From Pedobacter sp. PLR (GTDB taxonomy: Bacteria > Bacteroidota > Bacteroidia > Sphingobacteriales > Sphingobacteriaceae), in contig NZ_JAPIVQ010000004.1 in assembly GCF_026239675.1 (NCBI RefSeq), positions 248,001-312,000 of the forward strand: a DNA stretch of 64,000 nt, read 5' to 3'. Of this stretch, positions 26,687 to 34,175 are shown piece by piece. The position numbers and the translations under genes are program-made. Under the pieces are notes generated by a model. That model searched no databases, was not told where the DNA came from, and saw only the letters and a list, made by a program, of their open reading frames with translations. Positions within the stretch are counted from its first letter, which is position 1, and every line of letters begins with the position of its first letter.

Positions 26687-27901
26687 TTAGTTTTTAGACA
26701 ATATCTTAGAAATATTGGACCTGTATGCCTGTATTGCAGGGATGATAGCCGCAAATATACCAATCGCAAGGCCAGCAACAAATAAATATATTTCCTCCTG
26801 CAGGAAGATCATTCCTGTAAGGCGGGCTTGGTTGCTTTCCTGATAATGACCAATAAATTGTAGGGCGAAGTGTCCCAGTGCCACACCAATGATGGTACCT
26901 GCAAAGGTAAGGATGATTCCTTCAATGATGACAATCCCGAAGAGTTTTCCTCTGGAAGCACCAAGTGTACGCATGATGGCCAGGTCGTATTTACGTTCTT
27001 TTAATGAGTTGTAAAGGTTCACAAATACGCTGATCGCTGCGATGAGCATGATTAAAACCGCGAACCATTGCAGGGTTTCCACACCTACGCCGATTAAAGA
27101 GAATAGTCTCGTGCTTTCCTGTGCAGGAGAAGCGGCTTGCATATTGGTCGTTTCATTGACCATTCTTGGGAATATAGCCACAGACATCGGAGAACGGTAT
27201 TGAATCAGTAAAGAAGTCAGTTCTTTATGATCATCGTTCTCAATTTGTTTTTCTGCGTTGTCATGCTGGTGATGGTCGTCCTCATGGTCGTCATGCATTT
27301 TCCATACACTGGCTATATTTGTTAAAATCAGATTGTCTGTCACATTTCCTTGTGATTCTAAAACCCCGGATACGGTATAAGGATGGCTTTTATGTACATC
27401 ACTGCTACTGCTTAATCCATGTGCGCCATAAAAGGTATCGCCAACTTTTAACTGCTGACTCTGTGCAACTCCTGCTCCAATGGTAGCTTCAAAATCCGTG
27501 TTCCAGAACTTTCCATTTTCCAGTTTCAATTGGTACAGGGCTACGAAATTGCTATCTGTTCCAACAATCCGCGTTCCATTGTAATTATCGCCTAAAGCCA
27601 GTGGTACTGCTCTTTTTACCAATGGGCTGCGGGATAATTCTTTCGCGGCTTTCAATGGGATGTTTCCGGTAGGAAAATCTATATAATAGATGCTGCTGAG
27701 AATCAATTGCAATGGGCTACCTTTGGCGCCAACAACCAGGTCAATATCTTTGGAGTTATTGTCCAGCTTTTGGGAAATTTGGTTAGAGGCTAATAATAAT
27801 ATGGTCAATATGCCGGTGCCAAAGGCGATGAGCATCATGTTTAATGCGGAAGAAAGCGGTTTAGACCATAGACTCTTCCAGCTGATTTTTATAGGGCTCA
27901 T
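26687..27901 (-). CDS. FtsX/MacB-type ABC transporter permease with His-rich periplasmic loop, 404 aa
   Basis: One N-terminal helix, a large periplasmic domain (about 45-270), then three helices (about 270-400) with RKYDLAIMRTLGASRGKLFG, the FtsX-family signature. Within the periplasmic domain KMHDDHEDDHHQHDNAEK (about 203-220) is dense in His and Asp, a likely metal-binding loop. The gene overlaps the ATPase gene by 4 bp (ATGA). With DUF3299 and a Zur-like regulator it fits a zinc-linked transporter; direction of transport is not known. Confidence 0.9.
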   Translation of the reverse strand: MSPIKISWKSLWSKPLSSALNMMLIAFGTGILTILLLASNQISQKLDNNSKDIDLVVGAKGSPLQLILSSIYYIDFPTGNIPLKAAKELSRSPLVKRAVPLALGDNYNGTRIVGTDSNFVALYQLKLENGKFWNTDFEATIGAGVAQSQQLKVGDTFYGAHGLSSSSDVHKSHPYTVSGVLESQGNVTDNLILTNIASVWKMHDDHEDDHHQHDNAEKQIENDDHKELTSLLIQYRSPMSVAIFPRMVNETTNMQAASPAQESTRLFSLIGVGVETLQWFAVLIMLIAAISVFVNLYNSLKERKYDLAIMRTLGASRGKLFGIVIIEGIILTFAGTIIGVALGHFALQFIGHYQESNQARLTGMIFLQEEIYLFVAGLAIGIFAAIIPAIQAYRSNISKILSKN

Positions 27902-28527
27902 GATAGTTCGTAGGTGTGTTTAAACGCGTCTTTTACTCTTTTATCGTGTGTTGCTACTACCAATGTGGCCTGGTTGGCACCCGATTGTTGCATCAGTAAT
28001 TCCAGTACAACGGCTGCATTGTTATCGTCCAGACTGGAAGTCGGCTCATCTGCAATCAGCAAGGCTGGTTTGTTGATCACTGCACGGGCAATAGATACGC
28101 GTTGCAGCTGTCCCTGGCTCAATTGATCCGGATACGCATGTTTCTTATCTGCAATGCCTAAAGCATCCAATACCTCATTCACTCGTTTTAGATTCGTAGG
28201 TAGTTTAGCAAAGCTTTGTGCAATAACTAAGTTTTCTGATATGTTCAGACTTTTAATCAGGTGCGGGCGTTGAAAGACGATTCCGATGTTTCTACCTCTA
28301 AACTGATCAAGTTCTTTAGAGGATAGGTCATAAATAGAAGTTCCTTTTATGGTAACTGCGCCTTGTACGGGTTTTAGTATACCTGTCAGGATGTGGAGTA
28401 AGGTTGATTTTCCACTTCCTGATGCACCAAGGAGGAGCCATTGTGATCCGGCATCAATTTGCCAGTCCTCAAAACGGATGTCTTGCTGCTGGTCATATCG
28501 ATGAGTTACAGATTTTAAAGAGATCAT
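27898..28527 (-). CDS. ABC transporter ATP-binding protein, 209 aa
   Basis: Walker A GASGSGKST, Q-loop VFQRPHL, signature LSQGQLQR, Walker B LLIADEPTSSLD and the switch histidine in ATHDKRV are all present. Lengths and spacing fit the LolD/MacB branch that pairs with FtsX-type permeases. The start is ATG 28527 (MISLKSVTHRYD), which overlaps the stop of an upstream 46-codon lipoprotein-like gene as ATGA, so translation is coupled on both sides. Confidence 0.93.
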   Translation of the reverse strand: MISLKSVTHRYDQQQDIRFEDWQIDAGSQWLLLGASGSGKSTLLHILTGILKPVQGAVTIKGTSIYDLSSKELDQFRGRNIGIVFQRPHLIKSLNISENLVIAQSFAKLPTNLKRVNEVLDALGIADKKHAYPDQLSQGQLQRVSIARAVINKPALLIADEPTSSLDDNNAAVVLELLMQQSGANQATLVVATHDKRVKDAFKHTYELS

Positions 28528-28664
28528 AAATGTTTGGTATTTATTACGCGGCTTTTTAAATATTTTAGGTAAAGCTGTTTTCCATCCGGATGCTGGTGTG
28601 AGCAACCCGGATTAACCATGCTTACAAAAAGTAAAAATACACCGAATATCAGTTTGTTGTTCAT
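28524..28664 (-). CDS. Small lipoprotein-like peptide, 46 aa
   Basis: ATG 28664 to TGA 28524. It has a signal-peptide-like start (MNNKLIFGVFLLFVSMV) and a Cys after NPG, a weak lipobox, then CSHQHPDGKQ. The short mature part has two His near the Cys. Its stop overlaps the ABC ATPase start by 4 bases, typical of translational coupling, which is the best evidence that it is real. Function unknown; a small metal-binding lipoprotein for the transporter is a guess. Confidence 0.65.
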   Translation of the reverse strand: MNNKLIFGVFLLFVSMVNPGCSHQHPDGKQLYLKYLKSRVINTKHL

Positions 28665-28749
28665 GTTATGTGTGATTACAAAAGTAGGGAATGCCATAAG
28701 ATTGCAAGTGCTTTCGTTGTAAAGTATTTGCTACTGCATTAATTCATCA

Positions 28750-29148
28750 CTAATCATGCGTGCAATTGCGGGCATATTTCCAATTGATCAGGTGTGCGAG
28801 CGCAATGGTGAATCCACCCAAAGGGATCAAAATCGCTTCTAAAAAATGAAAGCCGTAATGTCCGGTTCCAATCAGCATAAATCCGGTAATGAGGACGAGG
28901 ACAGGGATGATTCTTTTGTGTCTGGGATAGGAGCGGGCCAAAGACCAGGTTCCGATGAGTAGCGACAAACCGATCATACTGAACTCTACCCATGGATTAG
29001 CGAGGAAGCCTAGTCCCCAAAGCGGGAGTAAAGTGATGAGGAAGGGCAATGCGGCACAATGGATGGCACAGGCTACAGAAGCGCTGATCCCAAACTGATC
29101 TAAGCGGCCTGATTTCAATAATGTTTTTTTGTTACTGGCTTTTATCAT
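28750..29148 (-). CDS. MerC-domain membrane protein, 132 aa
   Basis: Four hydrophobic helices. The first contains VACAIHCAALP, the Cys-x3-Cys metal site of MerC-type proteins. Start is ATG 29148 (MIKASNKK). In Bacteroidota MerC-domain genes are often Zur-linked and not tied to mercury operons; no mer genes are nearby. It heads the run that continues through the transporter, DUF3299 and the Fur-type gene. Two related palindromes lie 31-88 bp upstream. Confidence 0.85.
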   Translation of the reverse strand: MIKASNKKTLLKSGRLDQFGISASVACAIHCAALPFLITLLPLWGLGFLANPWVEFSMIGLSLLIGTWSLARSYPRHKRIIPVLVLITGFMLIGTGHYGFHFLEAILIPLGGFTIALAHLINWKYARNCTHD

Positions 29149-29178
29149 GATGTAAATATTGAGATTACAAATATAAAA

Positions 29179-29236
29179 GCAATATGGTTGCATTTGTAGT
29201 GATTTAAAATATTATTGCAATATAGTTGCAATAATA
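29179..29236 (-). promoter_or_regulatory. Two related palindromes upstream of merC, candidate Zur operators
   Basis: Site 1 (29210-29236) is a perfect inverted repeat: TATTATTGCAA, spacer TATAG, TTGCAATAATA. Site 2 (29179-29191) keeps the core GCAA-TATGG-TTGC. The shared core is GCAAyATrgTTGC. A/T-rich palindromes of this size are typical for Fur-superfamily regulators, and one is encoded at the end of the same gene run. Binding is inferred. Confidence 0.65.
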
Positions 29237-29290
29237 AGAAGGTATTGCTTTATTAAACCTCAGGGAAGAGTACGGGATAATAAATAAAAA

Positions 29291-29319
29291 GCGCCGGGGA
29301 GCTATTCACTTTCCCGGCA
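29291..29319 (-). terminator. Rho-independent terminator of the MauE/DoxX gene
   Basis: GTGCCGGG / CCCGGCGC stem, then CTTTTTATTT on the minus strand, just after the stop at 29329. Confidence 0.88.
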
Positions 29320-29328
29320 CCACTTAAA

Positions 29329-29745
29329 CTACAGCGCAACATTCTCCAGCAATACTAGTCCAATCATTGATAATAAGGTGAAAAACACGTTCACACGAAA
29401 ATGTTTTTTCCATCCCAGCCTGGCAAATAATCCGCCGCAAGCACAAGGATGACGTTCGTAAATATTGTATACTGCACCACCTACATATAAGGTAAAGAGC
29501 AGCATCATGACAAATGAAGCATACATGCCTATGATTTGTGTGTTTTTAAATAGCAACAACGCAACAATGCCCAGTTCTATAATGGGCAGTACCCAAACTA
29601 AAATCTTTCCCATCCATTTTGGAAAGACCTGGGAGGCCAGTGCCTGTTTAAATTGTTCCAGTTCTATGAGTTTGGAAATGGCAGCATAGGCCCACATGAT
29701 GATGAGCAGAATGCTGATAATGATGATAAATGGATAAGTGTTCAT
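29329..29745 (-). CDS. MauE/DoxX-family redox-associated membrane protein, 138 aa
   Basis: Four hydrophobic helices with the loop ERHPCACGGLF (about 96-106); the Cys pair is the likely redox-active element of MauE-type proteins. It is monocistronic: promoter palindrome upstream, terminator downstream. It shares the GGGTCATTTGACCC promoter with small-protein and glycosyltransferase genes 14-23 kb away. In other Bacteroidota I recall such MauE/DoxX genes beside small Cys-containing peptide genes, but have not verified this. It may help disulfide formation in those peptides; that is inference. Confidence 0.82.
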   Translation of the reverse strand: MNTYPFIIIISILLIIMWAYAAISKLIELEQFKQALASQVFPKWMGKILVWVLPIIELGIVALLLFKNTQIIGMYASFVMMLLFTLYVGGAVYNIYERHPCACGGLFARLGWKKHFRVNVFFTLLSMIGLVLLENVAL

Positions 29746-29778
29746 ATCGTTCCTTTGTTTTTAGGTTAAAAGCTGAAT

Positions 29779-29822
29779 TAAAGTTACCTTCCTAAAGGCT
29801 TCTGAATTGGGTCAAATGACCC
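29779..29822 (-). promoter_or_regulatory. Palindrome promoter 1 (MauE/DoxX gene)
   Basis: GGGTCATTTGACCC at 29809-29822 (extended TTGGGTCA-N2-TGACCCAA), 22-bp spacer, then TAACTTTA (29779-29786) as -7-like element; the ATG is at 29745. It is the most symmetric of the five sites and adjoins the Crp/Fnr gene. Confidence 0.8.
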
Positions 29823-29835
29823 AAAATCAAAATCC

Positions 29836-30405
29836 TTATCTTTTCATTCTGATTCTGTTTAAGGTTTTTCTGGATACTCCAATGTAGAAAGCGATGGCTT
29901 CTACGGGAGCTTTTCTGGCGATAAACGTAGCGTCTTTCAGGAGTAATTCGTAACGTTCGCTGGGTTCAATAGCGGTTAGGCTACAGATTCGCTGCTCTGC
30001 TGAGTAGTGAGAATCTTCCATCAGGTCCATCAGGAGAAAGTTGAAATCCGGGAATCTGCCAATGAGTGCCCTCACGCCCTGGTAAGTAATACTGAGCATG
30101 GTACTTCTTTCCATTACTTGTATATAGCCACCGAGGGGAACCTGCTTGAAAAAACTATGTATGGGCACCATGATTTCATTTTCGTTCCAGAACCAATAAG
30201 GGACCTTCTTACCATTTTTAACAACATAAGCCATGGCAGAGCCTTTTACAATGAACCACATCTTATTACAAATTTCTTCTGTACCCAGGATGACGCTATG
30301 GGCGGGGTAAACTTCTTTTTTGAGCATCCTGTTGAAATGCGTTTTGAGCTCATGTGTAGGATTTCGCTCGCGGGACAGTGCTTTGAAAAAACGTTCTTTT
30401 TCCAT
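29836..30405 (-). CDS. Crp/Fnr-family transcriptional regulator, 189 aa
   Basis: Cyclic-nucleotide-binding-type beta barrel (about 20-115; KMWFIVKGSAMAYVV, GKKVPYWFWNENEIMVP), a dimer helix (about 120-140) and a short C-terminal helix-turn-helix (PVEAIAFYIGVSRKTLNRI). Length is usual for Bacteroidota Crp/Fnr proteins. The canonical cAMP phosphate-binding Arg-Ser pair is not evident and there is no FNR Cys cluster, so ligand is unknown. Its stop lies 14 bp from palindrome promoter 1. The geometry of that palindrome is Crp/FNR/PrfA-like, making this protein the best local candidate regulator. Confidence 0.88.
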   Translation of the reverse strand: MEKERFFKALSRERNPTHELKTHFNRMLKKEVYPAHSVILGTEEICNKMWFIVKGSAMAYVVKNGKKVPYWFWNENEIMVPIHSFFKQVPLGGYIQVMERSTMLSITYQGVRALIGRFPDFNFLLMDLMEDSHYSAEQRICSLTAIEPSERYELLLKDATFIARKAPVEAIAFYIGVSRKTLNRIRMKR

Positions 30406-30691
30406 GTGATGATCATTGCTGGGTGATTAAAAAAAACTACTTCAGAAAATATCAAAAACTTGAAATCCACAATGGATTACTTCACTAAATTAGTAAAACA
30501 AATGCGGCTAAATCGCTGCTCAAGGTTGATTGTGCTGGGTTTACAGGGTAGTTGTTGGTGGTTTGACAGTTTTTTGTTCAATGTTTACAGCTGGCATAAC
30601 AGGGGGAGACAAGTAACAGGAGCTACAGCTTTTGGGGAAATGAAAGCAAGGGGAAACCGGTAAGGCCATCATCCTGGCCGATACCCGTAAA

Positions 30692-31972
30692 TCATAGTAT
30701 CACTTCGTTAACAACGATAGATTCAATGCGCTGTCTGCCACTTTTCAGGGGATATACTTTTTTGTTCCAGATAAATACACCCTCTGTTTTTGGAGGAAGT
30801 TCAATATTTGCAGTCATACTTTCTTTGCTCCATCTTTTAAATTTGAAGCTAATGGTGCCATTTGGATGGGGCATAGTGGCTTCTAACTCTGTTAAATTAC
30901 CGATAGCTGGTCTGATTTTGATTTTCCTGAAACCCGGTGAATCTGAGGTAATACCACAAATGGTAGCGAGGAAGTCATAATTTGGAAACTGACTCCAGCT
31001 GTTACGTTCTTCCGGAATGGAGTTTACCTTTTTGTTGGCCGAATTTAGTTCCGCATTACGAAATTGCTGCCAGGAAGCAATTGGCCCCTGGTATTGATCC
31101 GTTGTGTTCACCATTTTCAAGGCGAGGGTCAGGTAAAACTTGTAAAAATTGGACATCTGAATGATACGCCGGTCAAATAACAGGTGAAACATAATATCAT
31201 CAGCTTTTTTATCGGCTACTGCGCCACTTAATATGGCCCAGATGTTTGCGTATTGACTGAAAGAAGTCTGATCGGGGTTGTCGGCAACCAGGCATTTCTC
31301 ATAATTGTAACATAATCTGAGCGTGTTTCTGCTGATTTCATCGGCAAGCTCGTTGTAGTTTTTCGCGCAATCCGGATCTCCATAGGCTTTGAATAATTTC
31401 GCGGCCAGTTTTAAGGTGTAAGCATATTGGAAAGACATAATCGAAGACTGCCCATTTTGCGGATCGGGGGAAATTCCCCAGCCGTTATACTTATCCCAGT
31501 CTACATAATTCCACCATTTTATGGCACCCAGCATTTCCTGATCTCCGGTTAGTTGACGATCGTACCAGTCCAATATCCCCTGAACAGTAGGTAGGAGCGG
31601 GGTGATAAAGGCATCGTCTTTTCGGTGCATCCAGTAATCGTAGATCATGCAGATCCAGTAGAGAGAAAAGGTCGGGATGATTGGTAGGCGGCCACCCAAT
31701 ACGCGGGAGTTTGGCATGTACTCCGGTGTTTTCGAATTGTAGAAGTCCATGATCGCCTTTTTTAGCAATTTATCGTCGCCGGACAAATATAAGGCTTGAA
31801 GTGCCTGAACTCTGGTGTCGCCGGTATAAGTGAATTGCTCATAGTATGCTGTATCATAGCAGATTTTGGAGGCTAATTGCTGAATACTTTTGTATCCGCT
31901 AATCCAGATCCGCTTTAGGTTAGGATCATCGCATTTAAAAGTAGCACTGACAATTAAGGGTTGCTGATTCAT
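30692..31972 (-). CDS. GH78 alpha-L-rhamnosidase-like protein without N-terminal domains, 426 aa
   Basis: It starts at the beginning of the catalytic (alpha/alpha)6 barrel of GH78-type enzymes: CDDPNLKRIWISGYKSIQQL, YYEQFTYTGDTRVQALQALYLSGDD, FSLYWICMIYDYW and WWNYVDWDKYNGWG. It ends with the C-terminal beta domain (SDSPGFRKIKIRPAIGN, ATMPHPNGTISFKFKR). Family members are usually 700-900 residues with two or more N-terminal beta domains, absent here. No in-frame continuation exists upstream; stops intervene. There is no signal peptide. It is either a standalone barrel or a decayed gene. Confidence 0.72.
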   Translation of the reverse strand: MNQQPLIVSATFKCDDPNLKRIWISGYKSIQQLASKICYDTAYYEQFTYTGDTRVQALQALYLSGDDKLLKKAIMDFYNSKTPEYMPNSRVLGGRLPIIPTFSLYWICMIYDYWMHRKDDAFITPLLPTVQGILDWYDRQLTGDQEMLGAIKWWNYVDWDKYNGWGISPDPQNGQSSIMSFQYAYTLKLAAKLFKAYGDPDCAKNYNELADEISRNTLRLCYNYEKCLVADNPDQTSFSQYANIWAILSGAVADKKADDIMFHLLFDRRIIQMSNFYKFYLTLALKMVNTTDQYQGPIASWQQFRNAELNSANKKVNSIPEERNSWSQFPNYDFLATICGITSDSPGFRKIKIRPAIGNLTELEATMPHPNGTISFKFKRWSKESMTANIELPPKTEGVFIWNKKVYPLKSGRQRIESIVVNEVIL

Positions 31973-32320
31973 TCTTTAGCTATGAATTAAGTTTCATACA
32001 ATCTGTTTTTTTAATACTAGTCAAATACAGAACCGGGTTTTAAATATTTTAATTGGCTGATTTTTGGTTACCGGTAAAAGAGTTACCGGAGCCCGGCCAT
32101 GAGGGAGACTCCGCCCCGGTTTTACTCTATCATCGGAACCGTTGATCTTTTCTATGTATTATCCATTTCATAGTTTATTATCTTAATTAGGGCTCATATA
32201 GCGGCGGATTTTAAAAGCAAGACGAAAACCCCTTATTCAATCCGTCGGTTCAGACAGTTAGACCTCCCAAAAAAAATACCGCCGCATACAGAGCCATTTC
32301 TTCATTTAAAAACAACATTT
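31973..32320. other. Non-coding stretch with GC-rich hairpins
   Basis: No gene seen. Around 32068-32130 repeated ACCGG / CCGGT and CTCCG / CGGAG pieces allow a long imperfect stem-loop, possibly a terminator or leader structure for the GH78-like gene. Confidence 0.4.
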
Positions 32321-32362
32321 AAAAATACCGGAGCGGTGCCTTTTAAGGCTTTGCCCCGGTAC
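32321..32362 (-). terminator. Terminator at the end of the SusCD operon
   Basis: On the minus strand TACCGGGGC / GCTCCGGTA with an inner GCCTT / AAGGC stem, then ATTTTT. It is about 50 bp past the last gene of the locus. Confidence 0.8.
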
Positions 32363-32411
32363 GGAAGCAACGTTTACTAAAGAAAATCAAAAGAGTATTT
32401 GTGCTTTTATC

Positions 32412-32957
32412 TTATTTTCTTTTATAAAATTTATATGCAACACGTAGTCCGGCAAAGGAATAGTTTTTTGATGGACCTACATTGATGCCTTCATACTTAG
32501 CCAAAATGCTGATGCGTTTTGAAGGTTGGAAACCAATGCCCTGTGCATAGGTGAAATAAGTGCTGTGATCACTGTCTTTTCCGATATACCAGGATGCACC
32601 TAATTGTCCGGAAAGAAAGATTTTTGGAGTGATGTAATAGTTTACACCTGCCAGGGCAGGTAACATGGATAAACCATCTCCGCCATCTTTACCCAGGAAA
32701 TAGAGGTAGTTGGCACTTAAGGTTACACCAAGCTCTTTGAGCACCATGTATTCTCCTTGTAGGGAAGCTCCCATTACAAATGAGGAGAATTTGGATACGT
32801 AAGCGGTTGGTATTCCTTCATCCAAGCCGACGCTGATTCTGAATTCATTTTTCTTTTGGTATGCAGTGGTATCTTTTTTAATTGTTGTAATGGTTTGCGC
32901 GGTTATTGATAATGAGAGCACAGCGCAAGCAAGTATGGTGAGTAGTGTTTTTTTCAT
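32412..32957 (-). CDS. Small outer-membrane beta-barrel protein, 181 aa
   Basis: A signal peptide (MKKTLLTILACAVLSLSITAQ) is followed by amphipathic strands with alternating aromatics (LGVTLSANYLYFLG, IFLSGQLGASWYIG) and an aromatic-containing C-terminal strand (AGLRVAYKFYKRK). It resembles the OmpW/OmpA-barrel type of outer-membrane proteins. It is the last gene of the sigma-FecR-SusC-SusD run. Function unknown. Confidence 0.82.
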   Translation of the reverse strand: MKKTLLTILACAVLSLSITAQTITTIKKDTTAYQKKNEFRISVGLDEGIPTAYVSKFSSFVMGASLQGEYMVLKELGVTLSANYLYFLGKDGGDGLSMLPALAGVNYYITPKIFLSGQLGASWYIGKDSDHSTYFTYAQGIGFQPSKRISILAKYEGINVGPSKNYSFAGLRVAYKFYKRK

Positions 32958-32995
32958 TTTGTTTAGTTTATATGGTGATTATAGATTTGGATTGA

Positions 32996-34171
32996 TTATT
33001 TCCAGGTGGTTGCTTTGTTCCAGTTGGCTTTTTCTATTTCAGTTTGGGTAGGAGGGTTAGTTGGTTTATCAACAAGGGAGATTTTGCGAATAGAGCCAAG
33101 GCTACAGTCTAGTACATAGATAATTCCATTTGGGTCAACAGCAACATCTATGTTATCAGCAAATGTAGTTGTAAAAACCGGACCAGGGACAAAGGGCCTA
33201 TAACTCTCAGCATATTGAATTCCAGCAACAAGCCTAACCCAACCATCTGGTGTAATTTTGGTAACGATATGATTTTGGTCCACTATCAATACATTACCTG
33301 ATTTATCTGCAATCATGCCTCTTATCCCATTGAATTGTGCAGACTCAGCAAGGCCTAGGCTATAGGATATGGGGCTTCCATTTATCTTTCCAGCATAATA
33401 GCTGACCATTTGATCAGTACTTATTTTGATAACTAACATATCATTAAGGCCTAATGAAGCCACGTAAATATTCCCGGTTTTATCTGTGCAGAGATTTATT
33501 GGACTAGCAATAACTGCTGTTGCAATTGGTCCAGTTATTGTTTTTGGTCCAACTTGAACAATTGTACTGACAATTCCATCGGCGCTCACCTTTCTAATCC
33601 CTTTTATATCGTTAAAGTAAATGTTATTAGAGGCATCAATTGCGATATCGGCTTGACTAATGAACTTAACTCCTGCGGTTGCAATCGGGCCATCAACATT
33701 ACTTCGTCCCGGAGCGCCAACAAGCGTGCTTACAACTCCTGCTGGTGTGATTTTTCGGATGCATAAATTCGCTGGATCTGCCAGGTAAAGGTTATTTTGA
33801 GCATCGATGGTGATTGCATTATCTCCACCACCAATTTTTGCAGCTGTTCCTGTTCCATCCAGGTAGCCACCTATTCCATCCCCTACAAAAGTACTAACTA
33901 CTCCATTTGGGGTTACCTTTCTAATCCTGAAATTTCCTTTATCTGCAACAAAGATATTTCCTGAGGCATCAATTACCATTGAAGTAGGTCTTTTAAATCC
34001 AGTTGCTTCACCTATTCCATCCCTGAAGCCGAATGAGCCCGAGCCTACAAACGTACTAACCATTAATTCCTGTTCTACTACCGGAGTTACATGAATCTCT
34101 TTTTTACAGCTGCTGAAGGCTAAAATTATTGCCAATAGATAGACTAACTTCATTTTTCTTTCTTTTTTCAT
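32996..34171 (-). CDS. NHL-repeat lipoprotein, 391 aa
   Basis: The signal peptide ends in a lipobox (LAFSSCKK, Cys near residue 21-22). At least five NHL-type blades follow, each with VSTFVG/VSTLVG, then a D-A-x-G/N-N-I/L-Y-V-A-D core, then IRKITP. It should form a six-bladed propeller on the cell surface or in the periplasm, probably binding or hydrolysing a ligand. It lies 4 bp from the TlpA-like gene in the SusCD operon, suggesting a role with the imported substrate. Confidence 0.88.
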   Translation of the reverse strand: MKKERKMKLVYLLAIILAFSSCKKEIHVTPVVEQELMVSTFVGSGSFGFRDGIGEATGFKRPTSMVIDASGNIFVADKGNFRIRKVTPNGVVSTFVGDGIGGYLDGTGTAAKIGGGDNAITIDAQNNLYLADPANLCIRKITPAGVVSTLVGAPGRSNVDGPIATAGVKFISQADIAIDASNNIYFNDIKGIRKVSADGIVSTIVQVGPKTITGPIATAVIASPINLCTDKTGNIYVASLGLNDMLVIKISTDQMVSYYAGKINGSPISYSLGLAESAQFNGIRGMIADKSGNVLIVDQNHIVTKITPDGWVRLVAGIQYAESYRPFVPGPVFTTTFADNIDVAVDPNGIIYVLDCSLGSIRKISLVDKPTNPPTQTEIEKANWNKATTWK

Positions 34172-34175
34172 TTTT

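Noticed and set aside
30460..30663. Plus-strand frame of 67 codons between the Crp/Fnr and GH78-like genes
   Set aside because: No family likeness, Trp/Cys/Arg-rich composition and no promoter or partner; taken as chance.
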